Shown here piece after piece: positions 10,414 through 22,345 of a stretch of DNA of 64,000 bases (within the stretch, counting starts at the first letter, position 1; each line of letters starts with the position of its first letter). The notes beneath the pieces were generated by a model. That model ran no database searches, was not told the DNA's origin, and was given only the letters and a program-made list of their open reading frames with translations. This stretch comes from Ciborinia camelliae (lineage: Eukaryota > Ascomycota > Leotiomycetes > Helotiales > Sclerotiniaceae): the NCBI GenBank assembly GCA_025890175.1, contig JANPYM010000019.1, positions 124,001-188,000 on the forward strand. The letters are read 5' to 3'. The position numbers were made by a program, and so were the translations under genes.

Positions 10414-11847
10414 ATGTATGCCCATACGAATCCAAAACAACGCGCACCAAACCTCGGCTATGATGAAGCAGAAGCCTCCTATAATGTGAACTCATCAGGT
10501 CAACCTGAAAGTGTTGGAGGTGGGATTATACTTCCAGTCCAAGTAATTTATTTCTACTCACACACACCTTGCTACAGGTCCCATGTATTCCGATGGTCAT
10601 GAGCCTCAATCTTTCTTTTCTTCGGGATGTCAGGCTGGCGCCTTGTCAGATAAAACTCGACAAACACCAAACGCAAACCTGCAGCATACTCCAAGTATCA
10701 GCATTCTCGGCGTTTACCCTTCTTATTATCCACCAACATCAAATGAACAACACGCTGTTGCAAGTTATTATACCCCGACAGCGAATCCCCAATCCATCCC
10801 CATATATAACAGCTATCCTCAAGCTTCTCAAGATACACCAATAGCGAATCCCCAATCCATCCCTATATATAACAGCTATCCTCAAGCTTCTCAAAATACA
10901 CCAATAGCGAATCCCCAATCCATCCCCATATATAACAGCTATCCTCAAGCTTCTCAAAATACACCAATAGCGAATCCCCAATCCATCCCCATATATAACA
11001 ACTATCCTCAAGCTTCTCAAGATACACCAATAGCAAATCCCCAATCCATCCCCATATATAACAGCTATCCTCAAGCTTCTCAAGATACACCAATAGCGAA
11101 TCCCCAATCCATCCCCATATATAACAACTATCCTCAAGCTTCTCAAGATACACCAATAGCGAATCCCCAATCCATCCCCATATATAACAGCTATCCTCAA
11201 ATTTCGCAGAATACACCAATAGCAAATCCGCAATCCAGTGCTTTTGGAAACTATCCTCAACAAGTTTCTCATAGCACACCGAGTCATCGTCAACAAGCTT
11301 CTCATAGTACACAGGGCAATCGTCCACAACAAGTTTCTCATAGCACACCGAGTCATCGTCAACAAGCTTCTCATAGTACACAGGGCAATCGTCCACAACA
11401 AGTTTCTCATAGCACACCGAGTCATCGTCAACAAGCTTCTCATAGTACACAGGGCAATCGTCCACAACATTCTCATAGTACACAGGGCAATCGTCCACAA
11501 CAAGTTTCTCATAGCACACCGAGTCATCGTCAACAAGCTTCTCATAGTACACAGGGCAATCGTCCACAACATTCTCATAGTACACAATCTGCAAATCCGG
11601 AACCCACTGCCAATCAAACCGTCGCAGATGGATCTTCCGTATCCTTCCAAGCGACTGATGGGTATCTTACAGATTGGTTCTTCTGCATCAACGAAGGCTG
11701 CGGGGGAGCAACTCGGGAAAAGAATACGGAATGTAGCTGGTGTTTAGTAAGTTATTCATAATAAAAGTTATTGTACATCTTATTAATACTTTATTATAGG
11801 AAGATCGTATCGCGCAAGAAAGAATTCATTGTGAAGATTACGTGTAA
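10414..11847 (+). CDS. Tandem-repeat protein with C-terminal RanBP2-like zinc finger
   Basis: The main open frame (10583-11746) continues into a last exon 11800-11847 after removal of a 53-bp intron (GTAAGT..TTATAG, phase 0). A first exon 10414-10519 with a 58-bp intron also fits in frame but its donor (GTGGGA) is weak; otherwise translation starts at the ATG at 10583. The protein has seven 21-aa repeats of type TPIANPQSIPIYNSYPQASQ (about 10774-11230), then four or five copies of a 23-aa unit with QQVSHSTPSHRQQASHSTQ (to about 11590). It ends DWFFCINEGCGG..NTECSWCL, a W-x2-C-x4-C-x10-C-x2-C pattern close to RanBP2-type zinc fingers (W-x-C), which bind RNA or ubiquitin. The repeats are Gln/Ser/Pro/Asn-rich and likely disordered. 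The target is unknown. Confidence 0.65.
10774..11250 (+). repeat. 63-bp coding minisatellite (21-aa repeat)
   Basis: Seven full copies and one partial copy of a 63-bp unit, over 90% identical, all multiples of three so the frame is kept. Copy differences are mostly synonymous or Ser/Asn and Asp/Asn swaps. Confidence 0.9.
11255..11590 (+). repeat. 69-bp coding minisatellite (23-aa repeat)
   Basis: Four to five copies of a 69-bp unit, with two shortened copies that skip part of the unit but remain in frame. The copies are nearly identical, which indicates recent expansion. Confidence 0.9.
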
Positions 11848-12432
11848 TACAAGAACATATCGGAATTTGAACTTGGGGTCTTCTTGGTTAACAATGGTTG
11901 CTATGTTTATTTTACTGAAATTTGAATTTTGACTTTGGAAATTACCAATCACATTCATACTTTTTCTGTTGTTACTTATCATCCTTTACTGCCACATTTG
12001 AAGAAGCCGGTTATGAACCAATTGTGATTTGCATAATAAGACTCTGATTATCTCGTTTGAAAATAAAAATGACACATACGATCATCTTCTACACAATCCA
12101 AGCATACAACTACAATAATCATATGGCTTCTACATGAAGCAAACATAACACTGGGTTTCCAGAACCTCTATGTAGATGTCCGTAAACCATATAAATTGTG
12201 ACGTTCTCCTGACAGACTGATTTGTACAAATAGAAACACAACCTTAGTACACCCCAGCGCAAAAACATCCACTGAAGCTTCACTCGAAGCTTCGGAATTC
12301 GAAATTCCAGCCAGACATCGCCGTCTCACATCAGGAAAACTGCAGAAACAACCACAGAAATCTTCTTCAGATGTTCGTGAGGCCTATGGCGAAAGGAATC
12401 AAAGGGCATTCTTCAGAGTTTTCAACTTCTTG
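11848..12432. other. Gap without supported genes
   Basis: Downstream region of the repeat-protein gene. Small palindromic stretches occur (GAAGCTTCACTCGAAGCTTC, GGAATTCGAAATTCC near 12280-12310). No conserved coding segment seen. Confidence 0.4.
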
Positions 12433-12440
12433 AGATGCTC

Positions 12441-12939
12441 CAGTGATGGGAGTAGTATACGGCGTATTTCCTATACACCCCACCCTGATGAGGCGTATAG
12501 GATTCTATACCACGTATTTCAATAGATGATATCGAATTCTATATCACTAGCATTATTGATTCTTTCTTGACATATTGTATATCACTAGTAAGATATGGAA
12601 ATACTGGAATTTCAATGAAATAACTTCAATATTGCCTAATTTGGAATAGATTCCAATGAAATTTATTGAATTTCTTCAATATTGCCTAATTTGGAATGAA
12701 TTCCAATGAAATTTATTGAATTCCTTTCAAATTAAACAATATTTATTGGAATTCATTCCAAATTAAACAATATTAAAGCCATTTCATTAGAATTCCAGTA
12801 TTTCCGTATATCTTCATTAATACATACAGAATTCAATATGTACGGCCGTAAATGATACCCTCATTTATACGTATTAATATGATATGATAGACCTCAATAT
12901 CAGCCACCATAATACTAACTTACACTACTCCCATCACTG
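12441..12939. mobile_element. hAT-type MITE with perfect 8-bp target duplication
   Basis: Termini CAGTGATGGGAGTAGTRTA in inverted orientation (18 of 19 bases match), flanked on both sides by AGATGCTC (12433-12440 and 12940-12947). An 8-bp duplication and CAGTG ends are the hallmark of hAT elements. A second, internal pair of ~90-bp inverted arms lies at 12592-12690 and 12722-12819 (GGAAATACTGGAATT against AATTCCAGTATTTCC). No transposase ORF; 499 bp. Confidence 0.85.
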
Positions 12940-12947
12940 AGATGCTC

Positions 12948-13480
12948 ACAATAAAGATTATCAACCTTGAGTTTATAGACGGCAGAAAATACCGTGTTGA
13001 TCAATGTAGATAGCGCTGTTACTGTGGCGACTACTTAGTATAGGACGATTAGTGGAAGGAGAGTTGATTATCTAGAAAGAAGGACGACTAGGAGGGAGGA
13101 CGACTAGTGAGAGGACCTGGAAGAACCAGCTAGTACCACCCAGTGCAGGCACTAGTGGGAGAACGCTGTTTTTGGGAGTTGCATGATACTAGTCTGGAAC
13201 TAGTGGGAAAAGTTGCGTGTGTTCTACGTTGTATTTGGGAGTACTGCTTTCACTTCGTACTGCCTTTGGGGAGTGTTGAAGTAGTGAAGTCAGGTACTAC
13301 GTTCTAGCCTAGCCTAGCCTAGCCTACCCCGCACCTAGCATATAGAATCTGTATAGCCTTAATCTACCACCATCTTTGTGTTGATAATTTTGAGGTGGCC
13401 GGGAAGTAGGGGGCGGAAAGTGGGGTAGGGGACTTAATCATTCAATTCAATTCATTCATTTTGCTTATTTCTGATCAAGA
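12948..13480. other. Gap; contains CCTAG microsatellite
   Basis: GC-richer stretch with repeated ACTAGT and GGACGACTAG motifs at 13040-13200 and a (TAGCC)n run near 13302-13326. No gene recognised. Confidence 0.4.
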
Positions 13481-13600
13481 TGGGTTGTATCATGACCGAG
13501 GTGATACTATCAGAGGCCGAATGGGTTGTATTACCACTGAGGTGATACTATCAGAGGCCGAATGGGTTGTATTACCACCGAGGTGATACCAACAAAGGTG
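13481..13600. repeat. ~41-bp tandem repeat
   Basis: Nearly three copies of a unit reading GAATGGGTTGTATTACCACY then GAGGTGATACTATCAGAGGCC. The ACCACCGAGGTGAT core also occurs at the 3' end of the family A hairpin elements, which may be a real relation or chance. Confidence 0.8.
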
Positions 13601-13771
13601 AATTTTAAGGCTTCTTATTAGCTACCATCCAGGCAAATTTAGGCTAATGCTTATATGACCTTATCAAACCCCTGTTACGATTGTCGGATGTTTCTGGAGC
13701 AGGCTTCCACTCATTAAGCTATTTAAGATGATGGACTTCTCTACCTACAGGTAACGATATCAAAAAACCCG

Positions 13772-14053
13772 AATAGATATTCAGAAAAAGAATCTCCGGG
13801 AATATTCATCTACATTCAACACTTCCTCTTTATCAATCTATCAAACGTCTACGGGTAAGTTCAGATCTCAACAAAGCTGCAAGGCTTCTAAGTTGAATCC
13901 AGGCTAATAGATATTCAGAAAAAGAATCTCCGGGAATATTCATCTACATTCAACACTTCCTCTTTATCAATCTATCAAACGTCTACGGGTAAGTTCAGAT
14001 CTCAACAAGGCTGCAAGGCTTCTAAGTTGAATCCAGGCTAATAGATATTCAGC
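13772..14053. repeat. 134-bp direct tandem repeat
   Basis: AATAGATATTCAG.. starts at 13772, 13906 and (truncated) 14040; the two full copies are almost identical. Each carries a GGTAAG donor-like site, so the repeat may have duplicated a leader or 5' UTR ahead of the ORF at 14075. Confidence 0.85.
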
Positions 14054-14074
14054 AACCCGAATCATCTACTCGTC

Positions 14075-14181
14075 ATGCAAGACAAAAGTAAAGCCGAGCC
14101 AGCAGAGGCAGCAGCAGCAGAGGCAGCAGCAGCAGAGGCAGCAGCAGCAGAGGCAGCAGCAGCAGAGGCAGCAGCAGCAGA

Positions 14182-14238
<57 letters not shown>

Positions 14239-14377
14239 CGCCCGTAGGAGGGCACAACAGATTGAGGAGCAGAGAGTGAGGGATCGCATCACCGTCGCCC
14301 TGACAGACCAGCCGACCATGCGGCAACTATCTTCGGCGGGAGACGTTGCCAGGAGCAGAAGACGGAATAGGGGATAA
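14075..14377 (+). CDS. Small Ala/Glu-repeat protein, 100 aa
   Basis: ATG-initiated ORF whose first half is EAAAA repeats encoded by a GCA/CAG microsatellite (14098-14237), followed by a basic, charged tail (ARRRAQQIEEQRVRDR) that can form a helix. It ends SRRRNRG. No family seen. The repeat alone keeps five frames open, so coding status is uncertain; the non-repeat tail in the same frame favours a real product. Confidence 0.35.
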
Positions 14378-14779
14378 TTTTCTTCGCGATCAATGACCTT
14401 CTGCTGGGTCATCAGCATCGATACTTTGCTTTGGCTAGTTTGTTGAAGGCATGATGATGATGGTATTCTTCCGTTTTGACAGAGGATCTCCCCGGGGGGA
14501 ATCATGAAGGCTCCTTGATCATCTCAACTTTAGATGATTTTCTCAATGATAATGAACTTCATCGCATTCTCTTCTTGACTTGATAGTAAATTGCCTTCGA
14601 AACTCATGTGACCTAATGGCAGATACCGTACGAAACTACGCATTGGGAATAGCTTCATTTTAGCCTGCTTTGGAGTAGCATAAAAACTCGCACTTTCATA
14701 GCCTAATACAAACCAGATCGTTCTCTTCAACTACCTAGTGAATCACTTTTCTATGGCGCATGCCCTTCGGCCTCAGCAT
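14378..14779. other. Gap without supported genes
   Basis: No conserved reading frame on either strand; short ORFs only. Confidence 0.35.
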
Positions 14780-14890
14780 CAGTAACAGGGGGTGGTTTTA
14801 ATCTTAAGTCACATGGGCACTAGATTAGCTTAGTCAACAATTGGCTCAGAACCTGGCTTATAAGCAGCCACAGTTTAATTAAAGCTGCAA
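14780..14890 (+). mobile_element. LTR-like repeat, family C copy 1
   Basis: CAGTAACAGGGGGTGG.. followed by AAGTCACATGGGCACTAGA and GGCTTATAAGCAG..CAGTTTAA. The same blocks in the same order occur at 62688-62785. An inverted TGTTAC/GTTACA-like end lies near 14930. It contains no ORF and is probably a decayed solo LTR. Confidence 0.5.
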
Positions 14891-15082
14891 TCATCAGAAG
14901 TACCCGATGACCCTAAATTTACGTTACAGTAACTCCCGAGGTCCCGACGTCAGCAGAAAATAGAAATAGGATTACGTAAGTCAAAGATCTCTTGAGTCTT
15001 CAATACTACTAGGTAGGGTATGCGATAAGTGACAAAAGCGATACAACGGATCCTCCTCCGTACGCGTCACAGTCCAACTTCT

Positions 15083-15147
15083 AACTTCTCAATAGTCAAC
15101 AGTCAACAGTCAACAGTCAACAATCAACAGTCAACAGTCAACAATTC
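15083..15147. repeat. AGTCAAC heptamer microsatellite
   Basis: About eight copies of CAACAGT/CAACAAT immediately upstream of the phosphotransferase start, in the likely 5' UTR or promoter. Confidence 0.85.
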
Positions 15148-15155
15148 ATACAGAT

Positions 15156-17013
15156 ATGGATCAATCTACCACCACCTGCACCACCACCTGCACCACCACC
15201 TGCACCACCACTTCAATTATTGACTCCTCTCTCATCCCTTCCATTCCTGCCATTTCTGACCCAGTTCGTGAATCATTTCCATCCCTTCCGGTTCCGTCGG
15301 ATTTCGAACCTTGTTCTTCTGATGCCAAAGAATTGGAAAACTTTCCCTCTACATCCGAAAATGATCGACTTTCTCTTCCACTTCTTCATGGTGAATCAAT
15401 TACGTTGGCGGATGCTCTTGAGGAGGAGGAGAATATGCTCTTTCGTTTGAAATACCCCAATCAGCAAATCGATTTCTATTTTGCTGTCTTGAAAAGTCGC
15501 CATCTTTGGCAGGACCTCGTGTCGTATCATCTGTCTTTGAACACAAATGAGACTTGTCGATTTGGTGAAGTCGAGGAATGGAAGAACGGTTCTTTCAATC
15601 TTTGTATCCCAATTTACATTGATAATTGGCGAAAGCATCCAAATCGAAAGGTAATGCTCAGGATCCCTCTACCTTACAAGACTGGGGATGTGGCATGCTC
15701 TAGTCAGGAGAGCGAAAACGAGAAATTACGCACCGAAGCTGCAACTTTCATCTGGATTCAGGACAATTGCCCTGATATTCCAATACCCCACTTATGGGGC
15801 TTTGGTTTTCAGGGCGGTCAGAGCGTATGGATTCTTCATCTTTCCTAAACTGCTTTTCTCGTGCTGATTTGTATAGTTTACCAGACCGGAAAATGCACCT
15901 TTTTGGTCGAGAATGTTCTGGTTTCTCCGACGTGCTATATCATACTTCCTCATGCCTACCCTTCCTTGTCGATACATAGGCTACAACCGTCAAACGATCA
16001 TCGAACATGGGTATCTGATCATGGATTATATCGAGACGGCGGAAGTGAAGACACTTTGCGAGGTCGAGTTCAATACTAATCTCGATCGGAGTCAAGTTTT
16101 GAGAGCCAATCTGTTTAGGGATATGTCTCGGATCATCCTTTCCTTAAGTCAGCTCCCTCTACCTCGCATTGGATCTTGGACAATAGATAAGCACGGTGTT
16201 TTATCTCTAACTAATCGCCCATTACTTCACCAATTTGCCTCGTTTGAAAACGAAGGGATTCCAACCGACATACCCCAAGATCTTACTTATACGACTACCG
16301 ATTCTTTCTATCATGACCTCTTAATATGTCATGATAACCGCTTACGATACCAACCAAACTCTTTAATAGATCTGGATGATGGTAGTAAACAAATGGCCAA
16401 TCTTGTCACTATGAGAGGATTTCTTTACCACTTTACAAATCGCAATCTTCGCCATGGACCCTTCATTTTTACTCTCACTGATTTGCATAAAAGCAATATC
16501 TTTGTTGATCGTGACTGGCATGTTAAATATATCATCGATCTCGAATGGGCATGCTCACTTCCGATAGAGATGCTACATCCTCCCTATTGGATGACCGGTC
16601 AAGCCGTGGACGACCTCAGAGGCGACAAGCTTCAAGAGTTTGAGCAGGCCAACGAAGAATTTATGAATATTTTCGAGAGTGAGGAAAAGTCCTTCTCATC
16701 TCCTTATGGTAATCCCACTTTTCGTTCAGATACTATTAGGAGAGGTTGGAAGGTTGGAAATTTCTGGTATTTCCACGCACTTCTAAGCCCCAAAGGGTTC
16801 TACAACCTTTTTCGGCAACACTTGCAGCCATTATATAGACCACTATCCCCCGGCGAGAGTTCCCAGAAGCCAGATATCGAGTGTTTTACAAAGGCTGTAG
16901 CTCCATTTTGGGATTTGGATACTCCACAGGTCTTGGCTACCAAAGTTGAAGACAAAAAGGAGTATGATCAAAAGTTGCGAGATTTGTTTTTCAAGACGGG
17001 AAAGAAAATATAA
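15156..17013 (+). CDS. Phosphotransferase-like protein (APH/choline kinase fold), two exons
   Basis: Spliced CDS 15156-15824 joined to 15877-17013, 601 aa. The 52-bp intron (GTATGG donor, GCTGAT branch, TATAG acceptor) is needed to move from WGFGFQGGQS to FTRPENAPF in frame. Residues 3-18 are Thr/Cys microsatellite repeats. The catalytic loop reads TLTDLHKSNIFVD, with the Asp and Asn of the APH-family D-x-H-x3-N core, followed by IIDLEWA as the metal-binding Asp. MLRIPLPYKTG and the Glu-rich segment after it may be the nucleotide-binding lobe. This family (fungal 'phosphotransferase enzyme family', PF01636-like) is large in filamentous ascomycetes. The substrate is unknown for most members. 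Length and motifs are as expected; no break seen. Confidence 0.8.
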
Positions 17014-17425
17014 TCGGTTGATGGTTGAGGTAATGTTTTGACAGATTCTGACTGAGTAGCAACCGGCGAGTTACATTTTTTCTTGAAAGCAATTTCTGTG
17101 AACGATTAGAAAGGAAATCAGGGCACGAAGAAGGGTAACACAGTAATGGTTTTATTAAATTAAGCTTTGGAGGTGACTTATGAATAGATTCTCTTTAGCA
17201 ATTTATATCCTTCAACTTCGTAATCCCCGTAGCCTTATCTACGCCATCATTATTCTGGAATGTGTGTTGCATGGTATACACAAACGAGCTTTGTCTCCGG
17301 CACCTTGGGATTTACGTCGCAGCTTGTCTGCCGGAGGCTATCGAACACTCAATCTGGTAATAATAATGAAGCTATATACAAAATCTAAGCCCTCCTAGAC
17401 CTACCGGCCCTACCGATAGCTCCCC

Positions 17426-17510
17426 CAGTCAATGGGGCGCTTTAAGCAAGGTCACATGGCTGCTAAAGCAGAATGTAACTAGTGTAGAACCTGGCATATA
17501 TATATTGTTT
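17426..17510 (+). mobile_element. LTR-like repeat, family C copy 3
   Basis: CAGTCAATGGGGCGCTTTAA, then GGTCACATGGCTGCTAAAGCAG and TGTAACTAGTG. It matches the reverse complement of 45999-46072 closely, including the GCTGCTAAAGCAGC palindrome. Confidence 0.55.
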
Positions 17511-20500
17511 GGTTTTATCCCAAAGAATTTGCTTAAGATGACATCTCTTTCTGGAGGAATTGGTGCGTAGCATGTTCGCACTGTCCTTGACAGGCTACCC
17601 TGAGGAATTGGCAAGAGAGCTAGAGACATTCGATATGAAAGTCTACAAAGCCTCTCATATTCTGAATCATCCCAGGAAGAAATAATTGATCTACCAATAC
17701 AAGCAGGTGCCAAGAGAAAGGCAAGGTGAGAGGTTGGAGGAATTCTTCAAATCCCTAGAAATCTCCATTTTGTGAGGCGTCTGGAGTATAACCTTCATCA
17801 CAGCGTGTATAGATCAAGGGTTGCTAAAATAGAATCATCTTTGGACGAGCCACCTCAGCCGCCTCTATTCTCCCCAAGCCGCTGAAGTCATTGTTCACAC
17901 AACTTCTGTGGCACCCGGCACGCTGCGCTCGCCGACGATATGCGCTTTTTTGAATGCCTCGCTATAGTCCTTGGGATATGAGTAGTTTCCGTAGAAGTTC
18001 ATTTGCTCTAGGGGGAGGAGGGAAGTTAACTGCCAACGACGATGGTTGTAGCCAGTATGAATGGGGATTGGTGGGTGGGGGGTGGTGTATTTAGCTGATG
18101 TCCTCACCTCCTATGCAAAGATCATAGCCGAGTCACTCCTCTGCGATCTGGAATTATTACTGGAAGTACTCGACATGCTCGGCTGATGTGAAGTTGTGAA
18201 CCAGGATCTCTATGCCAACAATACTGACCCAACTCTAGCTCGTAATCCGCAAACGAGTAAGTTTTGGTCAATGGAAGGTGTGAGTGTGTGGGTGTGGGTT
18301 GGGCGATGACCACTACTTATGATAGGCTCTTTTTTGATGACCTAAATTTTGAGCGTGCTTGCTAAGAGGGATGCATTGCGCCGATTAATCTGTACCGTGG
18401 GAATGACTTCTGCCACGCCGGTCGGGCTCGCCATAGCGCGGCGAATTACCCATCGCGGAATCATCATCAGGAACAGTGTTTCCTTCTGCGTCGACTTTTA
18501 CTGTTAGCTCTTATTGGTTCATCGTTAACTTCGTTTGAAGGTCGAATACTTAAAATCAAGACTAATGGGTGTCCTTTCGGAGAATACCACAATAAAATCC
18601 TTACGAGACTCTTCAATGGAAATTCTCGATATGGCCTTGCTGTGCGTCTTGTCCATTTTGTTGGGCCACGCAGGGAGGATTGGCAGGGGCAAAGAGTGAA
18701 TTATAGGGGCTGAATACACAAGTTGCTTTGTCGTCCAGCCAGTTAATACCGTTGGATACCTCGTAGATTCTCGACATCATTGACTGAGGCTTGTCATAAA
18801 CCCCGCCATGAAGCTCAGGATCTCAAAGCTAAATCCAATGAAAGGATTAGGATACGAATCAAGGGGATGTGAAACCCAAGAATTCGTAAAGATGGTAATC
18901 AACATGCAGGCGAAAGATGCGCAGGCGGGTGTAGAAGTGCAGATGACATGTCCTAACCGATAGCAAAAATGCCCCCTCGGGCAAGCGCAAGAGCGATATG
19001 TGAACAGAAGGTGGTGCAAACGGCGAGAGCGCAGGAAGATGAAATTGAAATACTTCCGAGCGGACGAACTAATTGCTGACATTTTTGCGGGGTAAATCTT
19101 GTTTTATACCGCATACACTGTGTTCTCTGCACCTGGTCCATCTGATGTTCCAGCAGCGAAGGAATACCCCAAAGCAGCAGCATTTAACAGTCTCATTGAT
19201 AGTGTTCGGGAAAATATTGTAGGTAGGCAGGTAGGTAGGTAGTTAGGTAGGTAGGTAATTGGGTAGAGGAGCTCGCGTTCGAACCTGATGGAGCGCCTTG
19301 AGACACTTTCCAACAGCACAGCCTAGGTGGGTAGGTAGGTAGGTAGATAAAACAATTGGAAATCTCTCCTCTTCGCAGCCCTATTCTTTTATTAACAGGA
19401 AGCTGCGACACCCCATTCCCTCCCTCCTGCTTGGCACTTAACAGGATTGAGCAAACTGCTGAGAGAGATGGAGATGCAGATTGACGAAGAGAAAACAACT
19501 TCCTCTCAAGAGAGTGAGATGCTACCTCAACTGGCGATGATTATCTTCAATCATTCATTCATTCATTCATAAAGAGAAACGAGATGCAGGATCAGCACCT
19601 ACACTAGGTGATCGTGTTGCCCAGCACAGAAAGACGAAGGGGTACCTCCACACTTCAGATCCTATTGCATGTCTCTCCCAAAATTCTGCCTGAGATTTAC
19701 TGAGAAGCAGCATAAAATAATTCCATGCAATCAACGAGTGGCCCAGATCCGTCTCACCGGTACCAGCTCTCTCTTTCGTATTGACAAAATATCTGACGAA
19801 TGGGGACCTGCAAAGGATGGTATTTGGGGTGTTCAATCGCCCTCCTCTCTCGACAGCACGCCCGACTCGTCGCACCCTCTCGAGAATACACAAGAAGATT
19901 TGTGAATCAAATTATTCTGAAAAGTTCTTCGATAGAAGGGTCTCCAAGCTTCTGTCGTCCCATCTAGTTTACCCACAATTCCCTCCTACTTCTAAAGCTC
20001 CTGAGGCACCCATTGTTCGAAGCTCCTTGCCTCCAATGTCAAGTGGAGCTTAATGTGGCGAAGGGCGTAGAGGTTCTGACGGGTATCAAATAGGAGGATG
20101 TTCCGTAAATTGCATCTAAGAGCAAGTTGATCTCTGATGCTATCTTTATACAGTCAGCGGGTTAATTATCTTTCATATGTACTGACCTCGGGTTGTTGCC
20201 GGAGTTTGTGAGTGGCTCGAGGGATTCTAATGCCATTTCTGAGGATGGTTACTCAGAGTGCTCTAGCCAGGGTAATTTTCCAAGCTCTTGGTGGACCAAT
20301 TCTCTTCTCTAACTGGCTCTCTGATTCATCGTGGGCTGGTTTGCGCGTAAAGTGAGTGCGGTGGAATCCGACCGACATGGAGTCGCCTTCTTGCACATAT
20401 TGCAAGGCTGCCGAGAAGTGATGCTTGCGAGGTTAATGTTTGGAGGAGTTGGCTTGATAAGCGACCTGTAGGTAATTTCTTGCGATGACCAGAAGCCATG

Positions 20501-22225
20501 TGAGAGATCCACCGGAATCAGGGTTGGCGGAAGAGCTAAGGGCTGCATCAGCAGCTTTCTTCTCTTTCTCCAAAGTCTTGATGAATGTTTGTCCTCGTGA
20601 GAGTGTGGCAGCGCCAATTAAAAGGCGAAAAGAGAAGGCTTCGTCAATTTTATTACTGTCCTACGAGCTTTTTCCTGTTCCAGGGGGCCCGTGGAGTGGA
20701 GCGGATGGTTGGGAGAAGGAAAATGGGGTTGGCGCTCTTGATTAGGGATCATGACGAGGATGATCCAATGAAAGCATTTTTAATTGAAGAGAAGAAGGAA
20801 GAGGTCGCAAAAGCGTTGCTCAACGCACCAACTCCATATGATTGAACGGCGCTACCGACGAGAGAAGTTCCCCATGCAGCGGCGGCCGAAGCAGCCTCCT
20901 TTGACTTGACGAATTCCTCCTTGGAGTTGGCAGCTTGAGCAGCATTTTATCCAATCTCGATTTTGTCTTTTCGAAGCCTCAGAAAAAGCCTTCATACTAA
21001 TACGTATCCGGTCTTCACCATGGAATCCATGGATCTGGCTTTCAATGGTGGGATTATTCGAGAGGCAGGAAAAGTCACATTGGACACATTAACCACCGGC
21101 GGGGATTCAAGATAGCTGGTGTTAAAAGTAGCAGCGACACGATCTCGCTCGCCATCTCGAACTCGTGGTTTAGACAAACACACAACGAAGAAGCTTTGAA
21201 CAAGGCATACCAGGTGAGTGTGGCCGGATTTCAACTGAGAAATACTAACAAATAGTGATAGACGGCTGATAATGTCTACTTGATATTTTCCGCAAACAAA
21301 TCAGGAGAATATTTTGATGATTGAGAGAAGGAACGTGAATTCTTTCTGTTAAGATTGCCATGCCTGTGGTCTCTGGTTTGTGGAAGAGAATACGGCACTG
21401 ACTGCAAGATAAAGGAGTCAGTATTGCTTACCAAAGGAGGATTTTGAAGGAAAATGAGGAAATAAATTCTGATGCTGTCTGGTTTTGCGAATTTTTGTGG
21501 GAGCTTGAAAGAGAGGAGGGGGAGAATTTATCAACAGCAGCATGGTACCCCTCATGATCCAATTCACGCTCGACACATGCGCCCGGACTGCAAATACAGT
21601 GGAGCGAGTAGATTCTGTGGCAGCGAGGATGGCTGGAGAGGAGGGGAGAATATTTTCGGCGCCTGAACTCCAGAAATGTCATTCCTTTCTTTTCGGGGTT
21701 CCGCAATCCGGTTCGTGAATTCGATCCACCTCTCGCGTCAATGCAAGAGTACAATTCCGTACGAAACGACGAAAAATATATTCGAGAGGCGAAGGCATAA
21801 TTACCTTCCACCCCTTATCTTGATAATCAACTAACTAATAACAAATAACAAATACCTAAATTTGGTTTATTTTATACGAACGTATTCTCGAAAGGGTTAA
21901 TCGGAGCACCAAGGAGAATCAAGCACTTGTCAGGAATACACTTCTCTGGGTGGTGTGCGCCGTGGAGCCACTGACAACAACCTTTCATCAACTTCTATTA
22001 CAACACCCTCTACTCACCAAATGTCTCCTTATACCTACCTAGGTACTTAATTGCACGGTTTATACGATGATTAATAGCATTTCCATTTTCATTTTCATTA
22101 AAATGTATATAAATAAAATCAACGGCGAAGCATTGAAAAAGATGATTAAGAGGGCGGTGCAATATCCGAGGAATTGTTCTACGATGGGAATACCTCCTGG
22201 TGGAAGATAGATAGATTTGATGACA
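17511..22225. other. Mosaic of short open segments, no intact gene
   Basis: Ordinary-composition DNA with many short open segments on both strands and no complete gene. Minus-strand peptides such as MNFYGNYSYPKDYSEAF (about 17990) and GGVYDKPQSMMSRIYEVSNG (about 18780) look coding but were not identified. TAGG microsatellites lie at 19221-19345. Confidence 0.4.
20780..21234 (-). pseudogene. Degenerate minus-strand gene segment, unknown family
   Basis: Two minus-strand stretches follow one another in different frames: one containing NVSNVTFPASRIIPPLKARS, then one containing KEEFVKSKEAASAAAAWGTS and GSAVQSYGVGALLNA. The second reads like a membrane-associated Ala/Gly helix region. Stops and a frame change separate them, so it is a broken piece of one gene. 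I could not name the family with confidence. Confidence 0.35.
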
Positions 22226-22345
22226 AATTATGAGCATCTTTCCGCAGGAACGAAGCTGCTTGTCGAATCTGAAGTTCGCCGTGTCATTGAGGAGGCTCGT
22301 ATCCGTGCTGTCAAGCTGCTTGAATCCAAGCGTAGGACCCTCTGA
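22226..22345 (+). pseudogene. Fragment of FtsH/Yme1-type AAA protease C-terminus
   Basis: The frame reads NYEHLSAGTKLLVESEVRRV then IEEARIRAVKLLESKRRTL and a stop. FtsH-family proteases end with such an E-V-R-x-[LI]-[IV]-x-E-A helix in the zinc-metalloprotease domain. Only about 40 codons of a ~700-aa protein exist; there is no AAA domain and no HExxH nearby. Confidence 0.55.

Noticed and set aside
11238..11747. 169-aa plus ORF and several long minus ORFs (10739-11650, 10863-11594) over the repeat gene
   Set aside because: They are shadow frames kept open by the in-frame minisatellites; only the frame ending in the zinc finger has a non-repeat domain and a consistent intron.
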